From Bifidobacterium hapali (lineage in GTDB: Bacteria; Actinomycetota; Actinomycetes; Actinomycetales; Bifidobacteriaceae): a stretch of DNA of 64,000 nucleotides. Below are positions 54,850 to 63,313 of this stretch, in pieces. Below the pieces are notes generated by a model that did no database searches, had not been told where the DNA came from, and saw only the letters and a list, made by a program, of their open reading frames with translations. The translations under genes were made by a program, and so were the position numbers. Every line of letters begins with the position of its first letter. The stretch's first letter is position 1. The stretch spans positions 1 through 64,000 of the forward strand of contig NZ_MWWY01000021.1 of assembly GCF_002259755.1 (NCBI RefSeq), read 5' to 3'.

Positions 54850-56244
54850 ATGAGCACGAGCACATCATCAGTAAACATCACCGCCGAACCGCCGTTGCCG
54901 CCACTCACCAACTCCTCACTCACCGCGACCATCAGTCGCATCACGATTACGCCGTCTGATTTACTGCTTTTTATGGCTATCGCCATGCTCCCGTTCGACG
55001 GTACTAAAGTTGGTATCACGCTGCCGTACTGGACACCGATCTCACCGTGGCTTTTCGCCGCTTACGCGCTCGTCAACTGGCGTTACCTACGCAACACCGC
55101 GCGACGTTTTCTCCCATTTTTCCTCTTCCCAATTCTGCTCGTTGTCATGTCGTTCTACGGATGGCAAACTATCGACGTTCAGCCAGCAGCAATCGCAAAA
55201 TCACTGCTATCTGTACTACTTGGTCTCGCGTGTCTCGCCTCACTCGACATCGCGATTCGACTGAAACAACTGCCTGTTCGCACGCTTGTAACCGCGCTCT
55301 TTGCCGCATATATTGTCGCGCTTGGCACTGGCATACTTCAGTATGTTGCGCTTGAGAAAAACTGGAACTGGCAGCCGGTTCGCGTGTACTTTTGGCAACT
55401 GATCTACCGATATTACGCGAGTCAACGACCGCAGTTTATGTTCGCTGAGCCAAGTTATATCGGTATGCACCTGTTCGGCGTACTTCTGCCAGTTTTCTGG
55501 CTCACTCGCGACCGTCGTATCGGCGTACTCGTACCGGTTTTCGCGATTGCAGCGATTGCAATGGGATCGGGGACGCGTATCGTACTCGACTCGATCGTCG
55601 CCGCGATCTTGTGGATGATTTCCGCGGTCAACTTCCGCTCGCGCCGTCTCACTGCTGGATTTGTCGGTGCGTTAAGTCTCATGACTGGCGGTGGCGTGAG
55701 TGCGCTGCTGTTCAATCCACGACTTAATTCGCTCGCGACGAACGGTTTGTTGTCTGGCGACGGGTCGATGAGCGCCCGTATTTTCCACATGCTCGCACCA
55801 ATGTGGGCATGGAAACACGATTTCAGTCATCTTCTCTTCGGCTGGGGTTCGGGCAATATTTATGCCGCAGTACGTAACGGCTACGCGGGCGCACGCCGCT
55901 GGTACAACGCGCACGGCGGCATGGCAAGCACTGAGATTGATGGACTGGCGAAGGCTCCTGCAAATACGTTTACGATGAGTGCGTATGCCAGTTTCATCAC
56001 CGAGTTTGGACTGCTCTGTTTCCTTGCGCTGGTAGTGCTGATTATGACGCATGTGACCGTGCATCACGCGTGGAGTCGGCAAACAGTATGTTGGCTGGTT
56101 TTGGTTGCGTATTTGTATGTTCAGTTTGAATCGTACGCATTTTACGCACTGCCGCTTATTGTGTGGGCTACTGGAGTTCACGATATTCGCAAGATTGACG
56201 AGAGTAGTACCGACAGGGGTGTTGGCGACTTGAGTACGGATTAA
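54850..56244 (+). CDS. O-antigen ligase / polysaccharide polymerase-like membrane protein
   Basis: 464 residues with about ten membrane segments and a large outside loop (about 305-380, GWGSGNIYAAVRNGYAGARR), the pattern of Wzy polymerases and WaaL-type ligases. Loop Arg/His residues are typical. GAGAGGA precedes the ATG. It is divergent from the co-polymerase/kinase gene, so both are likely parts of one exopolysaccharide system, although no glycosyltransferase is nearby. Confidence 0.8.
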   Translation: MSTSTSSVNITAEPPLPPLTNSSLTATISRITITPSDLLLFMAIAMLPFDGTKVGITLPYWTPISPWLFAAYALVNWRYLRNTARRFLPFFLFPILLVVMSFYGWQTIDVQPAAIAKSLLSVLLGLACLASLDIAIRLKQLPVRTLVTALFAAYIVALGTGILQYVALEKNWNWQPVRVYFWQLIYRYYASQRPQFMFAEPSYIGMHLFGVLLPVFWLTRDRRIGVLVPVFAIAAIAMGSGTRIVLDSIVAAILWMISAVNFRSRRLTAGFVGALSLMTGGGVSALLFNPRLNSLATNGLLSGDGSMSARIFHMLAPMWAWKHDFSHLLFGWGSGNIYAAVRNGYAGARRWYNAHGGMASTEIDGLAKAPANTFTMSAYASFITEFGLLCFLALVVLIMTHVTVHHAWSRQTVCWLVLVAYLYVQFESYAFYALPLIVWATGVHDIRKIDESSTDRGVGDLSTD

Positions 56245-56307
56245 GCGCGGATTGAGCGCCCTGCGTCAGGAGTTGCGTTACTATCACAGCGCAGTCTGAC
56301 GTCGTGA

Positions 56308-56334
56308 TACACTGGACTCGATAGTTTAATGATC
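56308..56334 (+). promoter_or_regulatory. xylB promoter -10 and putative operator ATAGTTTAATG
   Basis: TACACT (56308-56313) is a plausible -10 and ATAGTTTAATG begins at 56321, at or just after the start point. The identical 11-mer occurs on the minus strand inside the xylA promoter (59826-59836), so it may be a shared xylose-regulator site. Confidence 0.5.
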
Positions 56335-56377
56335 TAACTTACTGATGATCATACGTATTCCAATGCAAGGAGGCACT

Positions 56378-57889
56378 ATGACCCGAATTCTGGTAGCTGG
56401 CGTCGATACGTCCACACAATCAACCAAAGTGCGTGTCACCGATGCAACGACCGGTGAGCTGGTGCGCTTCGGTCAAGCGAAGCACCCGGACGGCACGAGC
56501 TGCGATCCGAACGCGTGGTGGAACGCGTTCCTTGAGGCAAAAGAGCAGGCCGGCGGACTCGACGACGTATCCGCTCTGGCGGTCGGTGGTCAGCAGCATG
56601 GCATGGTACTGCTCGACAAGACCGGTCACGTAGTGCGCGATGCACTGCTGTGGAATGACACTCGTTCGGCACCGGACGCAGAACGTTTGATCGCGCAACT
56701 AGGCGCACCAGACAAAGCTGAGGATGGTTCTGAGGCAGGCTTCAGTGATGATCCGGTGATGCGCGGTCGCCAGCGTTGGGTGAAAGCTGTTGGTTCGTCG
56801 CTGGTCGCATCGCTGACGATCACAAAAATCGCGTGGATTGCTGCAAATGAGCCGGAGCATGCCGCTCGCGTTGCTGGGGTCTGTTTACCGCACGACTGGC
56901 TGAGCTGGCGTATCGCTGGTCACGGTCCGGTCGATGCCGATACTGATACGAACGCGACTGCCGATCTGAATGCACTGTTTACCGACCGCTCCGACGCGTC
57001 CGGTACCGGTTACTTCGACTCCGCAGCCAACACATACCGCATGGACCTGTTCAAGCTGGCGTTCGGCCGCGATGATGTGATTCTACCTCGCGTACTCGCG
57101 CCAACGGAAACAGGCGCGATCGCTGACCCTGCAATCGCTGGCAAGAACGTACCCGGCGGCTGCATTATCGCTCCGGGCGGCGGCGACAACGCGATGGCCT
57201 CACTCGGCCTCAACATGGGCGTGGGCGACGTTTCGATCAGCCTTGGTACGTCAGGCGTAGCAGCGGCTATCTCCCCGGTTCCGGCGTATGATATGACCGC
57301 TTCGGTGACTGGATTCGCTGACTGCACCGGTCACTGGTTGCCGCTTGCCTGCACGATTAACGGATCGCGTATTGCGGATGCCGGTCGTGCTGCACTCGGC
57401 GTCGACTACGATGAACTCGCTGATCTAGCCGCACAGTCAGTGCCGGGAGCGCAAGGACTGACGCTCATCCCCTACTTTGATGGAGAGCGCACACCGAACC
57501 GACCGGACGCGACCGCAACGTTACACGGTATGACGTTGCGTAATACCACGAAGGCGAATATTGCGCGCGCGTTTGTGGAAGCGTTACTATGCTCGCAGCG
57601 CGACTGCCTTGAGCTGGTGAAGGGACTCGGCGTGGATGTGCGTCGTATTCTGTTGATCGGCGGCGGCGCGAAGTCGGCGGCCGTGCGCGCATATGCGCCG
57701 TCGATTCTCGGTACCGATGTGCTACTGCCGAAGACTGACGAGTATGTAGCGATTGGTGCGGCACGTCAGGCTGCGTGGGTGCTGTCTGGCGAGGCTGAAC
57801 CACCGGCATGGCAGTTGACGATCGAGGATACGTTGACTGGCGAACCAACGCCGCAAGTATACGCTCAGTACGCGCAGTACCGCGGCTGA
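56378..57889 (+). CDS. xylB: Xylulokinase (FGGY family)
   Basis: Phosphorylates D-xylulose to xylulose 5-phosphate. 503 residues from the ATG at 56378, preceded by CAAGGAGG. N-terminal VAGVDTSTQSTKVRV phosphate loop, GGQQHGMVLLD and LLWNDTRS (catalytic region), and C-terminal GGGAKSAAVRAYAPSILG. The family match is clearer than for araB. It converges on xylA. Confidence 0.95.
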   Translation: MTRILVAGVDTSTQSTKVRVTDATTGELVRFGQAKHPDGTSCDPNAWWNAFLEAKEQAGGLDDVSALAVGGQQHGMVLLDKTGHVVRDALLWNDTRSAPDAERLIAQLGAPDKAEDGSEAGFSDDPVMRGRQRWVKAVGSSLVASLTITKIAWIAANEPEHAARVAGVCLPHDWLSWRIAGHGPVDADTDTNATADLNALFTDRSDASGTGYFDSAANTYRMDLFKLAFGRDDVILPRVLAPTETGAIADPAIAGKNVPGGCIIAPGGGDNAMASLGLNMGVGDVSISLGTSGVAAAISPVPAYDMTASVTGFADCTGHWLPLACTINGSRIADAGRAALGVDYDELADLAAQSVPGAQGLTLIPYFDGERTPNRPDATATLHGMTLRNTTKANIARAFVEALLCSQRDCLELVKGLGVDVRRILLIGGGAKSAAVRAYAPSILGTDVLLPKTDEYVAIGAARQAAWVLSGEAEPPAWQLTIEDTLTGEPTPQVYAQYAQYRG

Positions 57890-57900
57890 GGCCATAAACT

Positions 57901-57945
57901 AAGCGGCTCTCCTTGTAGACAATGTCCTGACAAGGGGAGCCGCTT
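57901..57945. terminator. xylB terminator (CTCCCCTTGT family)
   Basis: AAGCGGCTC.CCTTGT (57901-57916) pairs with ACAAGGGGAGCCGCTT (57930-57945). It lies 11 bp after the xylB stop and can also end transcripts coming from the minus strand. Confidence 0.75.
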
Positions 57946-58001
57946 GCGATGATTTACGCCTGACAGCTCATCCTGCATTAGGGATGTGCTACAGACACAG
58001 A

Positions 58002-58088
58002 CTAGAGTCGACCGTCGCGGCGCATACGCGCACGCATAGCAATGCCGAGCAGGGACAGGCCAAAGGCAGTAAGTGCAGCGATAATCAT
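58002..58088 (-). CDS. Putative 28-residue small membrane protein
   Basis: ATG at 58088 with AAGGGG six bases upstream, stop TAG at 58002. The translation is a hydrophobic helix (MIIAALTAFGLSLLGIAM) followed by a basic tail (RARMRRDGRL), the classic layout of a small inner-membrane protein with a positive cytoplasmic end. It lies 250 bp downstream of xylA on the same strand, with A/T-rich sequence before it. I do not recognise a family; the coding call rests on the ribosome site and the amphipathic pattern. Confidence 0.5.
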   Translation of the reverse strand: MIIAALTAFGLSLLGIAMRARMRRDGRL

Positions 58089-58338
58089 GGTAAACCCCTT
58101 CCCGATTCATATTTTTTTACAACGTCTTATGTAATCTCCATGCAATCAGTTCAGCAATCCTATATTGCCACCGACATCAACAATGATACGGTACACATGT
58201 TGCACACGATTAACCGATAAACGTCAGTAATGTAACAAACGGGCGAGCTGCTCATGCAACCCGCCCGCATATCGGTTTGAGTCAACCGCCCTGTCATAGA
58301 CAAGTTGGCCAAACCATTTCCGAACTCATATCAGACGA

Positions 58339-59685
58339 TCATGCCTCTGCGAGCGCGTCGACGATGTAGTTGTTGATCGTGGCCTTAACCGACTCAAGGT
58401 GATCGGACTTGGTCGCAGCGATGAGCTCCGACTGCGGCTTGTCGATCGCGTACTGCTCAAGCGAGGCCAGCGTGGCGGTACCGTTCTCAATGGTTGCGCC
58501 AATGCCGGAATCATAGGAGCTATAACGCTCGGCCATGAGATTCTGAATGAAGCCGTCGCGGTTCATCTTGTCGGCGACCAGCAGGCCAGCAGCATAGGAG
58601 TCCATGCCGGCGATGTGCGAACGGAACAGATCCTCGGCGTAGAAGGAGGTACGACGCGGCTTGGCATCGAAGTTCAGGCCACCGCGCGGGCCAATGGAGC
58701 CAGCCTGCAGAACTTCCCACATGACGGCGACGGTCTCGTACAGGTCAGTCGGGAACTCGTCCATATCCCAGCCGATGAGCTTGTCGCCTTGGTTGGCATC
58801 CAGCGAGCCGAGGAAGCCGTTCTCGCGGGCAACGCGGATCTCATGCTGGTAGGTGTGGCCGGCCAGATTGGCGTGGTTGCCTTCGAGGTTGAGCTTGAAG
58901 ACATCGGTCAGGTCGTGGCTACGCAGGAACTCGATGGCAGTGGCCGCGTCGAAGTCGTACTGGTGCAGCGTCGGCTCCTTCGGCTTCGGCTCGATCAGGA
59001 ACTGGGCATCAAAGCCAATTTCCTTGGCGTAGTCGGCGCACATGTGGAAGAACTTGGCGATGTGGTCGGTTTCGCGCTTCATCTCGGTGTTCCACAGGTT
59101 CTCGTAGCCTTCACGGCCACCCCAGAACACGTAGTTTTCAGCGCCGAGGCGCTTGCCAATCTCGAGGCTCTTCTTGAGCTGGCCTGCGGCGTAGGCGTAG
59201 ATGTCCGCAAACGGGGAGGTTGCGGCACCGGACACGAAGCGCGGGTTGGTGAACAGGGATGAGGTGTTCCACAGCAGCTTGACGCCGGTGGCCTTCATGT
59301 TCTCTTCGATCTTGTCGACGACCTTATCGAGGTTGGCGTTCGTCTCGCGCAGCGTATCGCCTTCCGGCGCGATGTCGCGGTCGTGGAAGCAGAAGTATTC
59401 GACACCGAGCTTGGTGAACAGTTCGAACGCGTAATCAACCTTGGCGAGCGCCTGATCCATCGGATCGGTGTACTTGTAGTACGGGCGATGGGCGGTGCCA
59501 GTGCCGAAGGGATCGACGAGTTCCTGATTGAAGGTGTGCCACCATGCGACACCGAAGCGCAGCCAATCCTTCATCTTCTTGCCTGCGACGACCTTGTCAG
59601 CGTCGTAGTAGTGGAACGCAAGGCCCTCCTGCGGACCCTTGGTGCGGCCGACGTATTCGATCTTATCGATATCCCACAAACCCAT
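58339..59685 (-). CDS. xylA: Xylose isomerase
   Basis: Converts D-xylose to D-xylulose. 448 residues from the ATG at 59685 ([13 protein letters not shown]), with GAAGGAG upstream. Active-site His in [13 protein letters not shown], Trp/Glu segments [10 protein letters not shown] and [15 protein letters not shown], metal ligands in [12 protein letters not shown] and SLDANQGD, all typical of class II xylose isomerases. Codons are strongly optimised as in araA, implying high expression on xylose. It converges with xylB. Confidence 0.97.
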   Translation of the reverse strand: MGLWDIDKIEYVGRTKGPQEGLAFHYYDADKVVAGKKMKDWLRFGVAWWHTFNQELVDPFGTGTAHRPYYKYTDPMDQALAKVDYAFELFTKLGVEYFCFHDRDIAPEGDTLRETNANLDKVVDKIEENMKATGVKLLWNTSSLFTNPRFVSGAATSPFADIYAYAAGQLKKSLEIGKRLGAENYVFWGGREGYENLWNTEMKRETDHIAKFFHMCADYAKEIGFDAQFLIEPKPKEPTLHQYDFDAATAIEFLRSHDLTDVFKLNLEGNHANLAGHTYQHEIRVARENGFLGSLDANQGDKLIGWDMDEFPTDLYETVAVMWEVLQAGSIGPRGGLNFDAKPRRTSFYAEDLFRSHIAGMDSYAAGLLVADKMNRDGFIQNLMAERYSSYDSGIGATIENGTATLASLEQYAIDKPQSELIAATKSDHLESVKATINNYIVDALAEA

Positions 59686-59816
59686 GTGCGGTACTCCTTC
59701 GTGACAGTGTGCTGCGTTTGATGCGCAACGTGACCATTCAGTCAACTTCGTTGTTCGCCAACCACCGCATCGCATGTAACCATAATCTGCAACACCGCGA
59801 TCAGCTGACATTGATA

Positions 59817-59856
59817 ATATAAAACCATTAAACTATATTTGTCAAATCACTAAACT
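59817..59856 (-). promoter_or_regulatory. xylA promoter with putative operator
   Basis: Consensus -35 TTGACA (59840-59845 on the minus strand) and -10 TTATAT (59817-59822) are exactly 17 bp apart, giving a leader of about 125 nt. AGTTTA occurs in the spacer (59829-59834) and just upstream of -35 (59851-59856), 22 bp or two helical turns apart, a reasonable operator pair. The gap 59686-60021 also holds the promoter of the gene at 60022. Confidence 0.65.
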
Positions 59857-60021
59857 TATCCCGCGCGTGTCTCGTATACCCCCGCTCAAACCAGCCATTC
59901 ATACGCCCCGAATTACAACCAAATCCACCCTCGTCACATTCACGGTCTACACTATGGACTTAAGTGCCGTTCATCGCCGAAAGGCGGAACGTACGAAATA
60001 TTGGATCAACCAAGGAGCAAT

Positions 60022-61044
60022 ATGGCCAATCACCGCAAGCACACGCCTACGCTAAAGTCCCTCAGTACACGACAGTGGGTGAAGTTAGGGGCTATCGTGG
60101 CGGCGGTGGGCATGTTGGCCGGCGCAGGGGTTATCTCCCGCAATTTTTATGTAGCGGAACATCAGGCAACTGCACAGCAGCAGGTCACCTCATATTCTGC
60201 AACCGACCCGGACGCCCTTGAAGTTTCACGTGGTCAGTCCCGTAGCGATCTACGCGGAGCTGATAAGAACACTACATACGTCACCGTGAAAATCAACGGA
60301 CAGTCGCGTACTGTACTCGGCTCTCATTTCACCGATGTCAAGTCCGTACTTGATGCAGGCGATATCACGCTTGAGCCGAACGATAAAGTCACGCCTGCAC
60401 TCACCGATACAGTCAAAGAATCCACAGTCATCACAATTGAACGCGCCGGAACACAAGTCGAAACGAAAGACGAGCCGATCGCTTTCAACGAAGTGCGTAA
60501 AGAGACTGCCGACCTGCCGAAAGGCACCGAGAAAGTCGAGACTGAAGGCGAAACCGGCATTATGGAGACCACGAGTTTGGTCACCCGTTCCGGCGATCAA
60601 GTAATCGCATCGAACGTGTTCACGTCGTTTGTCAAGAAAGCCCCAGTCGACAAAGTGATTCTCGTCGGCACCGCTGAACAGCAGACGTCTAGCGTGGCCG
60701 AAGCTAACGCAACCTCGACGGACATTGGTACAACAACGCCTGTCGGCGATATGCAGCAGTGGGCACACGATTACCTGCTGTCAAATGGATATACTGAAGC
60801 TGATTTCACTGCAACCGCATTCATTATTAACCACGAGTCTGGTTGGCGCGTGAACGCTACGAACGGTTCGTCTGGCGCATACGGTTTGCCGCAAGCGCTG
60901 CCGGGTAGCAAGATGGCTTCAGCGGGCGCGGATTGGGCGACGAATTATCAGACGCAGCTCAAGTGGTTCTGGAACTACTGTGCTAGTCGATACGGCTCGA
61001 TTCAAGGGGCGTATTCATACTGGCTCGCCAATCGCTCGTACTGA
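60022..61044 (+). CDS. Resuscitation-promoting-factor-like protein (DUF348, G5, lysozyme-like domains)
   Basis: 340 residues from the ATG at 60022, preceded by AAGGAG. A membrane segment (LGAIVAAVGMLAGAGVIS) near residue 30 anchors or exports it. A DUF348 ubiquitin-like repeat (VTVKINGQSRTVLGSHFTD) is at about 85-125, a G5 domain (FNEVRKETADLPKGTEKVE) at about 145-215, and a C-terminal lysozyme/transglycosylase-like domain with catalytic Glu in INHESGWRVNATN and SGAYGLPQALPG. It cleaves or remodels peptidoglycan. It is divergent from xylA. Confidence 0.9.
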   Translation: MANHRKHTPTLKSLSTRQWVKLGAIVAAVGMLAGAGVISRNFYVAEHQATAQQQVTSYSATDPDALEVSRGQSRSDLRGADKNTTYVTVKINGQSRTVLGSHFTDVKSVLDAGDITLEPNDKVTPALTDTVKESTVITIERAGTQVETKDEPIAFNEVRKETADLPKGTEKVETEGETGIMETTSLVTRSGDQVIASNVFTSFVKKAPVDKVILVGTAEQQTSSVAEANATSTDIGTTTPVGDMQQWAHDYLLSNGYTEADFTATAFIINHESGWRVNATNGSSGAYGLPQALPGSKMASAGADWATNYQTQLKWFWNYCASRYGSIQGAYSYWLANRSY

Positions 61045-61092
61045 TAGTACTGATAGTCGTACTGATAGTACTGACGAGTTGCGCCGATCTGT

Positions 61093-61146
61093 GAGTGGCA
61101 GAAAACGCTCGCTGACGATAGTCTCAGCGAGCGTTTTCTGCCACTC
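61093..61146. repeat. GTGGCAG-family palindrome
   Basis: Arms of 23 bp (GAGTGGCAGAAAACGCTCGC continuing to TGA, and its complement) with an 8-nt loop, perfect. It lies 48 bp after the muralytic gene and probably acts as its terminator. Confidence 0.75.
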
Positions 61147-61221
61147 AGAATTGTGATTAGCGGCCGGCGGAATAGCTTAGCTCGTTTTATAATCGAGATT
61201 AATTGCGTACCGGAGGGTATT

Positions 61222-61644
61222 ATGACGTTCAATCGCTACATTGCGTTCAGGATGATCACTGAACTCATCGGTGCTGCCGCCTGCATTACGCAAGTGTATT
61301 ACAACAATAATCTCAACGGTATTATTATCACGGGCGTCATCGCACTCGTATGGATTCTCGGCGAAATTTGGACGGTTATCGTGTTCAACCGCGCCAATCC
61401 TCGTACTGACGAGTTGAGCGATATGCATCAATATTCGGCATACCGATTCGCGATGCTCACGTTGGTGATTGCGTTGACGATTATCGGGTTTGCAGGCATG
61501 CTGTACACGTTAGTCACTCGCGTGCCGATTGAAGTGGGACCGATGGTATTGCCAAGCCTTGCTATGCTTGCGTTAGCGATTGCAGACGCACGATATTTGT
61601 GGCTTGAACATGACGGTACATCTGGTGGTGATGATGAAGACTAA
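61222..61644 (+). CDS. Small membrane protein paired with XRE regulator
   Basis: 140 residues from the ATG at 61222, preceded by GGAGGG. Four hydrophobic segments (MITELIGAAACITQVY, GIIITGVIALVWILG, FAMLTLVIALTIIGFAGM, VLPSLAMLALAIADARYLW) and an acidic end. It is the type of membrane protein often coded just before a short helix-turn-helix regulator, here overlapping by 14 bp. The function is unknown. Confidence 0.8.
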   Translation: MTFNRYIAFRMITELIGAAACITQVYYNNNLNGIIITGVIALVWILGEIWTVIVFNRANPRTDELSDMHQYSAYRFAMLTLVIALTIIGFAGMLYTLVTRVPIEVGPMVLPSLAMLALAIADARYLWLEHDGTSGGDDED

Positions 61645-61834
61645 CCTCAAACTACGCCGCATGGAGCGCGGTATGAAGCAGTCTGATCTCGCCGATATGG
61701 TGAACGTGCGTCGAGAGACAATCGGCCGACTTGAGCAGGGGCAGTACTGTCCGTCGTTGCGGTTGGCGATGGATATCGCAAAGATTTTCGATACGACCGT
61801 CGAAGACCTATTCAGTTTCGACGACGAACACTAA
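61631..61834 (+). CDS. XRE-family helix-turn-helix regulator
   Basis: 67 residues from the ATG at 61631 (an ATG three bases on is equal), with GGTGGT upstream inside the preceding gene. KLRRMERGMKQSDLADMVNV, then RRETIGRLEQGQYCPSLRLA is a full Cro/CI HTH, followed by IFDTTVEDLF, as in the short YozG-like regulators. It is coupled to the membrane protein gene. The following gap 61835-62089 contains two GGCTCCCCTTGTCAG copies and a CAAACAGC/GCTGTTTG hairpin. Confidence 0.9.
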   Translation: MMKTNLKLRRMERGMKQSDLADMVNVRRETIGRLEQGQYCPSLRLAMDIAKIFDTTVEDLFSFDDEH

Positions 61835-62089
61835 GCAGACGCGCTATGCGTACGATGCTCGTTTTCGCGGCTCCCCTTGTCAGCGTTGCCGTCCCGGGCG
61901 AAGTGTTTTTATCTGTGGCTCCCCTTGTCAGGACGGCGCCGTTAAGCAAACAGCAGAGCTGTTTGTAGGCGCTATACGAGCCGACAGGCGAGCCAAAAAT
62001 ATAAGTCCGCGCGTCGCGTCCTTAATTGCAGGAGAGCCAAGAGACAGGAGTTACTTCAGACAACGTCTGACAGAGTGAGCTGCACACTA

Positions 62090-63202
62090 CTATCGTCGCG
62101 CAGCGGGACCGAGCGATGAACGATTCACAACTTTCGCGGCGATCAATCCCACTCCGTGCGCGGACGAAGAGAACGTCACTTCGTCCCCCACGCCGAGCAG
62201 ATGCAGCGTCTCACGCATCGCAACTGAGCCGAGCTGCTCAAAATCAGGCCGCACAGTCGTCAGCGGCGGATACATGTTATCCATCGCTGGCATATCGTCG
62301 AACCCAACCAAACTCACGTCCTGCGGAATACGCACGTCATGTTCATGCAACGCACGCGCCACACCAACCGCCTGACTGTCATTCGCACACACCACAACCG
62401 ACGGAAGCACGCCACCCGACTGGCCGATCGAATCAAGCACATGATTCATCCGTGCATACGCTTCAGACGAATCCCACGTTTCACAACGTACCGTCACCGA
62501 ACTAATCGACTTCGACCGTGTCGTTTTCACCCATGCATCTAGTCGCGTAGCAGCATCACGCCATTCGCTAGGACCGGCAAAATACAGCGCGCGACGGTGA
62601 CCGTACTCCCCCAGCAGACGCACGACCTCCTCCATTGCACCCCACTGGTCGACGCCCATCATCGAGAATCGACCGCGACCGCGCGCACGAACAAGTCGCT
62701 GCCCTTCGCTTACGCCAAGCGTGCCGTGCGTTGAGGTGAGAAACACACACGGCTGACTCACCTGCGTGCGACACGCAGCTTCAAACATGACGTCCGTTGG
62801 CGTCAGAAAAATAAACGCATCCACGTTTTGCTCGTTAAACGTGCCGCACAGCTCCTCAAACTCTTGCTGCGTGCACAATGCTTCATGCACCATCATCACC
62901 GACATGAACAGACCATGCTGCCGCGCAACAGTTTCAATAGACGAAATCGCTGAGATCGGACCAAAGAATCGCATACCACCAGCGATCAGGCCGATGGTGC
63001 GTGATCGTCTCGATGCAAGCGCGCGTGCGGAATTACTGGGGTGATAGTCAAGCTGTTTGATAGCTGCTTGCACGCGAGCGCGGGTTGTATCAGACACGTC
63101 CGGCGAGTCGTTGATCACGCGGGAAACAGTCTGATGGCTGACTCCTGCTAGCTTCGCGACCTCGAACATAGATGGACGCTTAGTGCCACGGCTGTTACCC
63201 AT
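62090..63202 (-). CDS. LacI-family transcriptional regulator
   Basis: 370 residues. N-terminal HTH (MFEVAKLAGVSHQTVSRVIN) and hinge (PSNSARALASRRSRTIGLI), then a periplasmic-binding-like sugar domain. GGAGGT precedes the ATG. LacI proteins of bifidobacteria mostly control local sugar genes; no transporter or glycosidase is next to it here, so the target is not evident. The xyl operons 2.5-6 kb away are possible but ROK-type XylR is more usual for them. Confidence 0.92.
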   Translation of the reverse strand: MGNSRGTKRPSMFEVAKLAGVSHQTVSRVINDSPDVSDTTRARVQAAIKQLDYHPSNSARALASRRSRTIGLIAGGMRFFGPISAISSIETVARQHGLFMSVMMVHEALCTQQEFEELCGTFNEQNVDAFIFLTPTDVMFEAACRTQVSQPCVFLTSTHGTLGVSEGQRLVRARGRGRFSMMGVDQWGAMEEVVRLLGEYGHRRALYFAGPSEWRDAATRLDAWVKTTRSKSISSVTVRCETWDSSEAYARMNHVLDSIGQSGGVLPSVVVCANDSQAVGVARALHEHDVRIPQDVSLVGFDDMPAMDNMYPPLTTVRPDFEQLGSVAMRETLHLLGVGDEVTFSSSAHGVGLIAAKVVNRSSLGPAARR

Positions 63203-63313
63203 ACGTCAAACCTCCCCGCATGTCACGCTGCTGTGCTGTGTTTTAGCTTACCGCGTCACTGCTAACGACACGGTGAGAACGTTCACAATGCTGTAATATC
63301 AACTGCAATATCG

